Below are positions 12,874 to 21,754 of a stretch of 49,393 nt of DNA, piece after piece (within the stretch, counting starts at the first letter, position 1; each line of letters opens with the position of its first letter). The notes below the pieces were generated by a model, which made no database searches, had not been told where the DNA came from, and saw nothing but the letters and a program-made list of their open reading frames with translations. The position numbers were made by a program, and so were the translations under genes. Origin of the DNA: Burkholderiales bacterium. Lineage in GTDB: Bacteria; Pseudomonadota; Gammaproteobacteria; Burkholderiales; Casimicrobiaceae. Location of the stretch: NCBI GenBank assembly GCA_031277215.1, contig JAITMR010000058.1:1-49393 (forward strand). The letters run 5' to 3'.

Positions 12874-12961
12874 CACTCGTCCTCCTAAAAGTTTGCTTTC
12901 GGCATTGTCTATCATTTGGGCATGTGCCTATAGGCCGTGGACTATAGGCTACAGCAAAATC

Positions 12962-13228
12962 ATGCTAATGTCCATGGCGCAGACAAAAGCTACGGACATC
13001 GGGAAAATTTTTGGGAAGGTGCTGCAACGACACCGGCTCCAAAGGGACATCTCACAGGAGGAGCTTGCTTTTCAGGCAGGGGTAGATCGCACCTTTGTTT
13101 CGCGCCTTGAGCGCGGGATCAGGCAACCCACTATTACAACCCTGATAAACATAGGGCAGGCATTGGGCATCTCTGCCGCAAACTTGGTACAAGAAGCTGA
13201 AAAAGAATACCTGCGCCAGCATAAGTAG
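12962..13228 (+). CDS. XRE-family helix-turn-helix regulator
   Basis: A small DNA-binding protein (88 residues from ATG 12962) with a Cro/C1-type HTH: ISQEELAFQAGVDRTFVSRLERG is the recognition core, followed by RQPTITTLINIGQALGI. This layout is common among restriction controllers and island-borne repressors. Three candidate ATGs lie close together (12962, 12968, 12974) and none has a strong ribosome site, so the exact start is open. It is divergent from the lipoprotein and zinc-ribbon genes and could regulate them, which is inference from position. No phage or restriction gene is present beside it. Confidence 0.82.
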   Translation: MLMSMAQTKATDIGKIFGKVLQRHRLQRDISQEELAFQAGVDRTFVSRLERGIRQPTITTLINIGQALGISAANLVQEAEKEYLRQHK

Positions 13229-13515
13229 CCATGCGATTAAATGCCGCTGCTGGGCGACACAGGCCGCGATCACCACACGGCCATCGTTTCCCTACAGACA
13301 GGCACCCCGTGCGATCTATAGCGCCTTAAGCCTGTTAGGGTATTTTGCTCTACCCTCCAACCGAAACTCGCCATCCTTAAGGTATTTCTTTACCGACTCA
13401 CGTGCACACAAACGATGCTTTGCGCGGCTTATTCTGCGCTTACAAGAACGATTTAGCCGCAACGAAAAAGCCTTCCCACAAAAAGAGAAGAGAAAAGTTA
13501 ACCCATTGTTTTTAT
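13229..13515. other. Intergenic region between XRE gene and tRNA-Ser
   Basis: No gene can be supported. A minus-strand frame runs through the tRNA and into this stretch, but its N-terminal part is just translated tRNA and the rest has no recognisable domain. The AT content is similar to the neighbouring accessory genes. I found neither an integrase nor an obvious direct repeat of the tRNA 3' end. Confidence 0.4.
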
Positions 13516-13605
13516 TGGCGGAAGCGGTGAGATTCGAACTCACGAAGGGCTTGCACCCTCGCCGGTTTTCAAGACCGGTGCATTCAACCACTCTGCCACG
13601 CTTCC
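13516..13605 (-). tRNA. tRNA-Ser (anticodon TGA)
   Basis: A 90-base class II tRNA on the minus strand with encoded CCA and a long variable arm. The acceptor stem is GGAAGCG/CGCTTCC, and the anticodon TGA (complement of 13569-13571) sits in a loop closed by CCGGT/ACCGG. An accessory patch lies immediately 3' of the tRNA, which is the usual side for island integration. Confidence 0.96.
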
Positions 13606-13772
13606 TGGAAATGACACTCGCAACTCCCATCAGTGCGCTGCGGGAGGAGCGAATCGTAGCATGTTTAACCGGTTCTCTCCAGAGCGGTGCGCAGGATGAC
13701 GAGCATTTCTTCGCGGCTTCGTGCCTTCGCGTGAAACGCCTTTCTGATACCTGATGCGCACCTTCGCATAAT

Positions 13773-13803
13773 AAAAAAGGGCGGGTTTAAAACCCGCCCT
13801 TTC
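13773..13803 (-). terminator. Terminator of the groESL operon
   Basis: A perfect 11-pair inverted repeat (AGGGCGGGTTT and AAACCCGCCCT, 13778-13800) is followed on the minus strand by six T (complement of 13773-13778). It lies 38 bases after the groEL stop. A closely similar hairpin terminates pyrF at 35017-35046. Confidence 0.9.
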
Positions 13804-13837
13804 ATCCTGCGATTTCGCGTGAGACGCTCCTCTCCGC

Positions 13838-15511
<1,674 letters not shown>

Positions 15512-15541
15512 TCAATGATGGTGAAAGGGAGGAAAGCCGAT

Positions 15542-15829
15542 TTAGCCGACAATGCCGATCACGTCGTCTTCGCGCATGTGCAGATAATCCTGGCCATCCA
15601 TTTTGAATTCCTGACCAGAGTATTTGCCGAAGAGCACTTTATCGCCGACTTTGACGCTCATTTTGATGGTATCCCCGTCGTCATCGGTCTTGCCCGGGCC
15701 AACGGCAACGACTTCACCCATCGAGGGTTTTTCGGCAGCGGTATCGGGAATGACAATCCCACCTGCGGTTTTGCGTTCTTCTTCAACGCGCTTTACGATA
15801 ATTCTGTCATGCAGAGGACGAAGTTTCAT
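15542..15829 (-). CDS. groS: Co-chaperonin GroES (10 kDa)
   Basis: GroES caps the GroEL ring. The 95-residue protein begins [18 protein letters not shown], carries the mobile-loop segment [12 protein letters not shown], and ends [12 protein letters not shown], all standard. A GTG four codons upstream (15841) is also in frame, but it sits on top of the AGGAG ribosome site, which fits the ATG at 15829. The operon promoter and CIRCE operator lie about 100-155 bases upstream. Confidence 0.98.
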   Translation of the reverse strand: MKLRPLHDRIIVKRVEEERKTAGGIVIPDTAAEKPSMGEVVAVGPGKTDDDGDTIKMSVKVGDKVLFGKYSGQEFKMDGQDYLHMREDDVIGIVG

Positions 15830-15929
15830 GTTAGCACTCACTCCTGTGTAAATTGCCTAATAAGTAAAAAGGTGATTTCGCGGCGGCCTGCTTGACGCGA
15901 GGGCTGAGAAAAGCATGACCCAAGCGTTA

Positions 15930-15956
15930 TTAGCACTCACCGGGCTCGAGTGCTAA
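15930..15956. promoter_or_regulatory. CIRCE operator (HrcA binding site)
   Basis: The sequence is a perfect TTAGCACTC-N9-GAGTGCTAA inverted repeat, the consensus CIRCE element bound by the heat-shock repressor HrcA. It overlaps the downstream edge of the groES promoter, the position expected for repression of initiation. hrcA itself is not in the window. Confidence 0.96.
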
Positions 15957-15984
15957 TAATAGGGGGGCGGGAGCCAAAAATCAA
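15956..15984 (-). promoter_or_regulatory. groESL promoter
   Basis: On the minus strand a TTGATT (-35, complement of 15979-15984) and TATTAT (-10, complement of 15956-15961) are spaced by exactly 17 bases. The same segment reads CTTGATT, then a C-rich CCCCTATT, resembling a sigma-32 heat-shock promoter, so both vegetative and heat-shock initiation are possible. The -10 box touches the CIRCE operator. Confidence 0.7.
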
Positions 15985-16129
15985 GAGGGTGCCAAGCCCT
16001 GCCGCGGTTTTTTTATAGCGTTCTTTGTGTAGTCGTTTATATTTCTGCGCTACGCTGCCCTGCTTCGGCCCTTTCAGGGACTGGGCGAGAGTGGTTTTTT
16101 TGGATTGCCTCGCTTCGCTCGCAATGACA
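15985..16129. repeat. Intergenic region with CATTGCGAG-type repeat
   Basis: Between groES control DNA and the dat stop lies a CCCTTTCAGGG mini-hairpin (about 16067-16077) and, at about 16099-16128, a copy of the dispersed element whose minus strand reads ATTGCGAGCGAAGCGAGG. Related copies occur at about 30637 and 46291. No gene is present. Confidence 0.55.
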
Positions 16130-16978
16130 TCACGCTAGAGTCTGCTCCTGATAATACGCCCACATCTTTTTGAACATCGCGCCGGGCTTGCCGTCGCCAA
16201 TGGGTTTGTCGTCAAGCGTTATCACCGCCAGCACTTCCTTGCCCGACGATGTCAGCCACAGTTCGTCCGCGTCCAGAACTTCCGCGTACGATATCGGGCG
16301 AACCTCCACGGGTATTCCAACCATCGGCGCGAATTCGAGTACCGCGTTAAGGGAAACGCCCGGCAAAATTAGATGATCCTGCGGCGACGCCAGCAGCACA
16401 CCGTTTTTGACGACAATAACATTCGACGCGGACGCCTCGGTCAAGAAACCGCCGCGGAAAAGCACTGTCTCAATCGCACCCGCTTCCACCGATGTCTGTC
16501 GCAACAATACATTGCCCAGCAATGAAATGCTTTTGATGTCGCAACGGTGCCAGCGAAAATCCTCCGCCGAAACGCAAGACACGCCATGTTCGACTTGTTC
16601 CGGCGTCGGCGTTTTCAGAGGAACGGCCATCATGAACACAGTCGGCGCCACACCTTGCGGAAAACCGTGATCACGCGGGGCAGCGCCCCGGGTAATCTGT
16701 AAATAAACTGCTTGTTTTTCGTGGGGCGTTTGCCGGATCATCTCCAGAAACAACGCTTCCCACTCGGCGGCGCCTTTCGGATTGGAAAGTCGGATTGCCG
16801 CCAGGCTGTTTTCCAGTCGTTTCAAATGTTGCGCTAATCGAAACGGTCGGCGGTTATACACCGGCACCACTTCATAGACGCCATCGCCAAAAATGAAGCC
16901 GCGATCCAGCACAGAGATTTTGGCTTCTGACAACGGTTGAAACGCACCGTTCAGATAAACCACGGAATCTTGATTCAT
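16130..16978 (-). CDS. dat: D-amino-acid aminotransferase (class IV PLP)
   Basis: The 282-residue protein is of the D-alanine/branched-chain aminotransferase fold type IV. It has the early VLDRGFIFGDGVYEV segment, a catalytic-lysine region around DIKSISLLGNVL (K near residue 154), and the EASASNVIVVKNG PLP-phosphate loop. Length and the DRGFxFGDGVYE motif match D-amino-acid aminotransferase more than IlvE. It would make D-glutamate or D-alanine precursors of peptidoglycan. A D-Ala-D-Ala carboxypeptidase gene lies 43 bases upstream on the same strand, consistent with a cell-wall operon. Substrate specificity cannot be fixed by reading; aminodeoxychorismate lyase is a less likely alternative. 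Confidence 0.88.
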   Translation of the reverse strand: MNQDSVVYLNGAFQPLSEAKISVLDRGFIFGDGVYEVVPVYNRRPFRLAQHLKRLENSLAAIRLSNPKGAAEWEALFLEMIRQTPHEKQAVYLQITRGAAPRDHGFPQGVAPTVFMMAVPLKTPTPEQVEHGVSCVSAEDFRWHRCDIKSISLLGNVLLRQTSVEAGAIETVLFRGGFLTEASASNVIVVKNGVLLASPQDHLILPGVSLNAVLEFAPMVGIPVEVRPISYAEVLDADELWLTSSGKEVLAVITLDDKPIGDGKPGAMFKKMWAYYQEQTLA

Positions 16979-17021
16979 GATCTTTGCCTTTCACCGTTCA
17001 GTCTATAGCAGGCTGCATGAA

Positions 17022-18209
17022 TTACTTGAACCACAAACGCACCGCATCCCAGCCACGACGCCATAAACTGCCGATTGCTACATCTTCTTGTGCCTTCAGC
17101 GGAAATTCCGCGACCCGCGCACCGGCGAACTGCACGTGCATCGTGCCGACGTTTTGTCCTTTCTGAATTGGTGCCGTCAGAGGTTCTTGCGCAACCAGTT
17201 TCACTTGCAGTTTATCGCTCTGCCCTTTCGGAACCGACAAATAACGGTCATCCAGAAAACCCGCCGCGACTTCCGGCGCGCTGCCCTTCCACACCGGCAA
17301 CTTCGACACCGGCTGACCGGCGGGATACAACTGCACCACATCAAACGCCTGATAACCCCAATTCAACAGCTTCTGGTTTTCCGAAGCGCGAGCAGCATCG
17401 GAAGCCGCCCCGAGAACGACCGAGAGCAAACGCCGTTCGCCACGTTTTGCCGACGCGATCAAGCACCAGCCAGCGCTTTCAGTAAATCCTGTTTTGACAC
17501 CGTCGACGTAAGGGTCTGTGGTTAACAGTCGGTTGCGGTTTTTCTGCGTGATGTTGTTATAGTGGTATTCTTTTTGCGAGTAAAGAGGGTAGTACTCTGG
17601 AAAATCACGGATCAACGCCATCGCCAGTTTTGCCAAATCTGCCGCAGACGAATAATGCTGGGGATCCGGCAAGCCCGTGCTGTTGACGAAATGTGTCTTT
17701 ATCATTCCCATTTTTTGAGCTTGCACATTCATCATTGCTGCAAAAGTCGCTTCATCGCCCGCGATCAACTCCGCCAGCGCGATCGAAGCGTCGTTCCCCG
17801 ACTGGATAATCATTCCATGCAGCAATTCATCAACGCTCACCGGCACTCGCGGGTCGGCAAACATTCTTGAACCAATCGCGCTCTTGGCGCGTTCTGAAAT
17901 CGAGACCTTCTGATCGAGACGAATCGATTTATCGCGCAACGCGTTAAAAACCAGATACGCCGTCATCAATTTAGTCAGCGATGCCGGTTCTCGTGGCTCA
18001 TCGGCATTGGCAACCAACAACACCTGATGACTCGCCATATCAAAAAGAATGTATGACGATGCAGCAACTGTCGGCGCCGGAACAACAGCGGGAATCGGGG
18101 GAGAAGGCAGCGCCGTATTCCCTGTCTGGATGGGGGAAGTCGCCTGCGTAATAACACCCGTCAACGATAAAGCCAAAGCAACAATGAAAACAACTAAAAA
18201 ACGCAACAT
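17022..18209 (-). CDS. dacC: D-alanyl-D-alanine carboxypeptidase (PBP5/6 type)
   Basis: A serine-type penicillin-binding protein of 395 residues that trims the terminal D-Ala from peptidoglycan stem peptides. It has an N-terminal signal sequence (MLRFLVVFIVALALSL), the SxxK active site in REPASLTKLMTAY, the SxN motif (SGNDAS), and the KTG motif in DGVKTGFTESAG. The C-terminal PBP5-associated beta domain ends in a short amphipathic tail (RRGWDAVRLWFK) likely to attach to the inner membrane. ATG 18209 is favoured by an AAGAG site nine bases upstream; longer frames add no signal peptide. The symbol dacA would be equally acceptable. Confidence 0.93.
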   Translation of the reverse strand: MLRFLVVFIVALALSLTGVITQATSPIQTGNTALPSPPIPAVVPAPTVAASSYILFDMASHQVLLVANADEPREPASLTKLMTAYLVFNALRDKSIRLDQKVSISERAKSAIGSRMFADPRVPVSVDELLHGMIIQSGNDASIALAELIAGDEATFAAMMNVQAQKMGMIKTHFVNSTGLPDPQHYSSAADLAKLAMALIRDFPEYYPLYSQKEYHYNNITQKNRNRLLTTDPYVDGVKTGFTESAGWCLIASAKRGERRLLSVVLGAASDAARASENQKLLNWGYQAFDVVQLYPAGQPVSKLPVWKGSAPEVAAGFLDDRYLSVPKGQSDKLQVKLVAQEPLTAPIQKGQNVGTMHVQFAGARVAEFPLKAQEDVAIGSLWRRGWDAVRLWFK

Positions 18210-18543
18210 GAGAAACATCTCTTTTGAAAGTACGTGAAAGCGTTCATTATAGAGAAAGCCTTTGCCCGATGGGTAACGAATGTTTTTGCGACAAAAGGTC
18301 GAAAAACACCTGTCCATTATTGTCGCCATCAATCATGGCCTCACTGTGGCAGAAAAAAGAAAGAACCTGCCCCTTTCGTGCAAGCAGAAATTCAGAAATC
18401 AAGCGTTGGCTATCCCTGCGTAAACAATGGTGGAAAAGCCTTGAAAAATATTCCCGAAGGGCTGATTGCTCCTTGATCCCGTTCGCCTCAAAAAACGGCG
18501 CCCTGAGGCGCCGTTTTTTGAGAGCTTCAACACGCTTAATTAC
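18210..18543. other. Intergenic region between lipoprotein gene and dacC
   Basis: This gap holds the promoter region of dacC and the terminator of the upstream lipoprotein gene (18490-18519). A plus-strand frame spans it, but it has no domain, no ribosome site and includes the terminator hairpin, so it is not annotated as a gene. Confidence 0.5.
18490..18519 (-). terminator. Bidirectional-type terminator after lipoprotein gene
   Basis: A 13-pair perfect stem (AAAAAACGGCGCC and GGCGCCGTTTTTT) with the tetraloop CTGA lies 24 bases after the stop of the large lipoprotein gene. Because A and T runs flank the GC core it could act on either strand, but only minus-strand transcription needs it here. 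Confidence 0.92.
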
Positions 18544-19818
18544 CTAGGCACCTATACAGTAAAGCCTCGGCGCTGTTGCCGTCTGCCCTTTACTATCTAC
18601 CACATAGATCGAGAAGTTGGATCCCAGCGCCGGTGCGGCGGAGAATTCTACTTGCCACAGCGTTGCCGCTATCATCGTTGCCGTCGCAACTGACCCCATA
18701 GGAAGGACGGTGACCGAATAAGGCGGCGTCCCCCCCGTCACGCTCAACCCAAAGACCGTACTGGCGTCGCACGTTACTCGAGCAGTCGAAGTGCCCCAGC
18801 TGGGTGGCGTAAGAGATGATGCCACGACTGGCGGTTCCGGCTCCGGCTCCGTGGTTGTCGATGCCGTATAGCTGATCGCTGCCGTAATGGTGCTTCCCAC
18901 TGCGTCGCGCGCCGTCAATTGACCAGTACCACATACCGCCACTGTCAGCGTTACGGATCCGCCAATTGCGGCCACACTTGATGTGCTAAGCGTCCCCAGT
19001 GTCGTCTGCAGCGAATAGGGCGGCGTCCCTCCATAAAGCGAGAAAGAAGCCGTTCTCGACGGGCAGGTCGTTCCCGCAGAAGTCCATGATGCCGACGTCG
19101 GCAACATCTGGAAATTGGCGCCGACAATGGTAAACGAGGTGTTGAGAGTAAGGCCGTCTGCCCTCGCACCGATTGTGGCTGTATGCGTTGAGACGCCAGG
19201 GGTGGTTTGAATGGCAACCTGCGCTTTTCCTGCGCTGTCTGTCCTCATCACGACGGAAGTCCCCCAAGCGGAACTGTCGTCCGCCCGAATCTGGTAATTC
19301 CCCTGCAAGACGTTGAACTGAACCGGCTCGTTAGCCAGCACGCCGCCAGGAGCATTGAGCAGCAGTTCGGCGATACCCGGAGAGCCAGCACAGATCTGGG
19401 TGTAATCACCGCCTGTCCCTGTCGTGCACCCTGTATTACTGGTGGCCGTTACCGTCAATGTCGGAGGTTCGAATGTCGCTGCGACATGCTCGAAAGAGAC
19501 GCTCACCTCCCTGTGGTTTCTGTCCTCGACAAAAACGACGCCTACTCCATCATCTATAACCGGATAAACAAAACCATAAACAGTCTTGGAATTTGTTTCT
19601 CTCGGAAGCTCAATGGCCGACGTGTTCGTTCTGATGATATAAGGCGCACGGCCACCGATAATCTCCAATTCAATCGGCCCGTAAGACATTCTTGATTCGG
19701 TGAGGCGCGCCTCAAACCGATCGCTCGGACTGCCACTACCACCACCACAGCCCACTATAAACACCGCAGCGAAAACCGCCAACAATAAACCGATTTGTGA
19801 GAAAGCGCGTGAAAACAT
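18544..19818 (-). CDS. Large lipoprotein with Ig-like GGTPPYS repeats
   Basis: A 424-residue predicted surface or periplasmic lipoprotein. The signal sequence MFSRAFSQIGLLLAVFAAVFIVGC carries the lipobox VGC, followed by a glycine-serine linker (CGGGSGS). ATG 19818 has an AGGAAGG ribosome site. At least three beta-rich modules of roughly 90-100 residues follow. Two carry the turn GGTPPYS (near residues 260 and 376), a motif common in bacterial Ig-like or SprB-type adhesin repeats, and a related GGRAPYII occurs near residue 55. Cysteines recur at similar places in each module (TxxCPSRT, TCDASTVF), suggesting disulfides. A Pro-Glu linker (EPEPEPP) precedes the last module. Function is unknown. 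Confidence 0.85.
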   Translation of the reverse strand: MFSRAFSQIGLLLAVFAAVFIVGCGGGSGSPSDRFEARLTESRMSYGPIELEIIGGRAPYIIRTNTSAIELPRETNSKTVYGFVYPVIDDGVGVVFVEDRNHREVSVSFEHVAATFEPPTLTVTATSNTGCTTGTGGDYTQICAGSPGIAELLLNAPGGVLANEPVQFNVLQGNYQIRADDSSAWGTSVVMRTDSAGKAQVAIQTTPGVSTHTATIGARADGLTLNTSFTIVGANFQMLPTSASWTSAGTTCPSRTASFSLYGGTPPYSLQTTLGTLSTSSVAAIGGSVTLTVAVCGTGQLTARDAVGSTITAAISYTASTTTEPEPEPPVVASSLTPPSWGTSTARVTCDASTVFGLSVTGGTPPYSVTVLPMGSVATATMIAATLWQVEFSAAPALGSNFSIYVVDSKGQTATAPRLYCIGA

Positions 19819-20235
19819 GGTCACCTTCCTAAAAGTATTTTCAAAAAAAAACGCCCGGAATGCCAAAAAAGTCATCGGAACAGGCAGATAGGGACACTCC
19901 CCAAGATTAGACATCAACTTGACGGGCGGATGCAAGCGTTTCTTGCGTTTACCTGAACAAAGAGTGCGGTTGTTGGTTTTTTTGCCTTTGCCATACCCGT
20001 GCATTTGCCATGCTCGTTCATCTTAGCCGCGCCGCCATCTTCAATCTCTGCTTTTTGGTGGATCGCTTTGCCAATTTCCCCGGGGAAAAAGGAATTCCAG
20101 CCACGCTTCAACCGCTTTTCTTTTCATCCCCCATTTGCCTGTAGCGCCAGCTTGGGCGACAATGCGTCCCTGACGTAACCCCGGGCGTTCATCCAGACGC
20201 CAGAAGCGAAAACCTTTTCCGGAAAAGACGGAGCC
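19819..20235. other. 417-base intergenic region upstream of hemE
   Basis: This divergent gap separates the lipoprotein gene (minus) from hemE (plus) and should carry both promoters. It has A-rich tracts near 19843-19852 and a TTCCCCGGGGAA palindrome near 20076-20087. No frame with a recognisable domain, RNA gene or repeat of the dispersed families was found. A minus-strand open frame here is the antisense of hemE continuing leftward. Confidence 0.4.
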
Positions 20236-21294
20236 ATGATTCGAAACGACACTTTTTTGCGCGCTCTGCGCCGTGAGCCGACTTCCCACACTCCTGTCTG
20301 GCTGATGCGGCAGGCCGGACGTTATTTGCCCGAATACAACAGGGCGCGCGCTCAGGCCGGCAGTTTTATGCAACTGGCAATGAATCCGGCTTTGGCGACC
20401 GAAGTCACCTTGCAGCCACTGGAGCGTTTTCCGCTCGACGCCGCGATTTTGTTTTCCGACATTTTGACGGTTCCCGACGCGATGGGACTGGGCTTGTCGT
20501 TCGCTGCCGGTGAAGGGCCGCGCTTTGAGCGCAAAATGGATTCGGATGCCGCCATTGAGGCGTTGACGGTTCCTGACATGAACAAGCTGCGCTACGTTTT
20601 CGATGCGGTGACGCAAATCAAAAAAGCGCTGAACGATCGCGTACCATTGATCGGTTTTTCCGGCAGCCCGTTTACGCTGGCATGTTACATGATTGAAGGC
20701 GGCGGCAGCGACGGCTTCCCCAATGTCCGCCGACTCGCTTACCGGCGTCCCGATCTGATGCAGCGACTCATCGACGTCAACACGGAAGCCGTGACCACGT
20801 ATCTGAACGAACAAATCGCCTCCGGCGCCGATGCCGTGATGATTTTTGATACTTGGGGCGGACTGTTGCCGGCGGCAGAATACCGGATGTTCTCACTGGC
20901 CGCGATGCGCCACGTGCTGGAAGGGCTGAAACCCAATGCTGCCGGGGAAAAAGTCCCGACGATTCTTTTCACCAAAGGCGGCGGCGTCTGGCTTGACGAG
21001 ATGGCGGCCAGCGGCGCTGACGCACTCGGCCTCGATTGGACGGTCGATCTGGCGAAAGCCCGCCAAACTGTCGGCCAGCGCGTCGCCCTGCAAGGCAATC
21101 TCGATCCCATGACGTTGCTGACCGACCCTGAAACGGTTGCCCGCGCTGCCGAGGCTGTGGTTCGTGCCGCCGGTTCGGCGCCGGGACATATTTTCAATCT
21201 GGGGCATGGAATCGTGCCGCAAACGCCGCCGGAAAATGTTGGAGTACTGGTGGAGACGGTGCATCGGGTGTCACGCGAGATGCGTCAGGCTTAA
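20236..21294 (+). CDS. hemE: Uroporphyrinogen decarboxylase
   Basis: HemE decarboxylates the four acetate side chains of uroporphyrinogen III to give coproporphyrinogen III in heme synthesis. The 352-residue protein has the standard length and both signatures: [15 protein letters not shown] (residues about 20-34) and [16 protein letters not shown] (about 140-155). The catalytic aspartate is in [15 protein letters not shown] hemY-type oxidase for a later heme step is encoded 21 kb downstream. It precedes priA on the same strand with a long gap. Confidence 0.97.
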   Translation: MIRNDTFLRALRREPTSHTPVWLMRQAGRYLPEYNRARAQAGSFMQLAMNPALATEVTLQPLERFPLDAAILFSDILTVPDAMGLGLSFAAGEGPRFERKMDSDAAIEALTVPDMNKLRYVFDAVTQIKKALNDRVPLIGFSGSPFTLACYMIEGGGSDGFPNVRRLAYRRPDLMQRLIDVNTEAVTTYLNEQIASGADAVMIFDTWGGLLPAAEYRMFSLAAMRHVLEGLKPNAAGEKVPTILFTKGGGVWLDEMAASGADALGLDWTVDLAKARQTVGQRVALQGNLDPMTLLTDPETVARAAEAVVRAAGSAPGHIFNLGHGIVPQTPPENVGVLVETVHRVSREMRQA

Positions 21295-21550
21295 GCTGCT
21301 TTTTAAGCCTCTCCTTGTAGGAAAGGACGCTTTTACTTCCCCTTCAAGGGGTTGTCGCAAAACTCCTTCCCCCGCTTGCGGAGGAAGGAGGGACGCGCAG
21401 CGTTATGGCAAAGGGCTTTTCGCCATACTCGCTGAAGCGAAAGAGGAAAAGCAGTTGCATTTGAACCAGCGCCCCCCCGAGTTACAGCCAGACGCGGTTT
21501 ACGGAGTAGTGAGGACTTCGCCACGCGCCAAAGGCGTCGAACTGTGCAAG

Positions 21551-21559
21551 TTATTCACA
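21551..21559 (+). promoter_or_regulatory. DnaA box (TTATTCACA)
   Basis: The nonamer fits the TTATNCACA DnaA-box consensus. A second match lies 177 bases downstream in the same orientation. A single nonamer can occur by chance; the pair and the AT-rich tract between them make it worth noting. Confidence 0.45.
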
Positions 21560-21727
21560 TCGCGGTTGCCACGCCGAATTAGCGCGACTATCGCGGGCTT
21601 TGGTTTAAGGTAAGTCTGCATCTCATTGATTTTAAACTTTTTTTATTAAAAAGCAGAGGTGGCAACGGGTGTCGCCATTTTTATTCCGTTGTTGAGTGGC
21701 AAAGCGATAACCAAGTTTCTCACAAAG

Positions 21728-21736
21728 TTATCCACA
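21728..21736 (+). promoter_or_regulatory. DnaA box (TTATCCACA)
   Basis: This is a perfect strong DnaA box 19 bases before the priA start. It could bring primosome gene expression under DnaA control, or be part of a DnaA-titrating site. Both ideas are inference. Confidence 0.55.
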
Positions 21737-21754
21737 ACTTGAGCGCCGCGTTCC

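Larger units (their letters stand above)
21295..21754 (+). other. 460-base intergenic region with DnaA boxes upstream of priA
   Basis: The gap contains a CCCCTT/AAGGGG repeat hairpin (21339-21351), a CTCCTTCC/GGAAGGAG hairpin just after it, and two DnaA-box matches flanking an AT-rich tract (about 21628-21652). The tract and boxes are unlike the rest of the window. No gene could be supported. Confidence 0.5.

Noticed and set aside
13316-13630. Minus-strand 104-codon frame through tRNA-Ser
   Set aside because: The first third is translated tRNA and the rest has no recognisable domain.
15998-16012. CCGCGG palindrome followed by T7 as a terminator
   Set aside because: No plus-strand gene ends here and the stem is only a short palindrome with no loop.
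20041-20814. Minus-strand 257-codon frame over hemE and its upstream gap
   Set aside because: Most of it is antisense to hemE, and the part in the gap has no domain.
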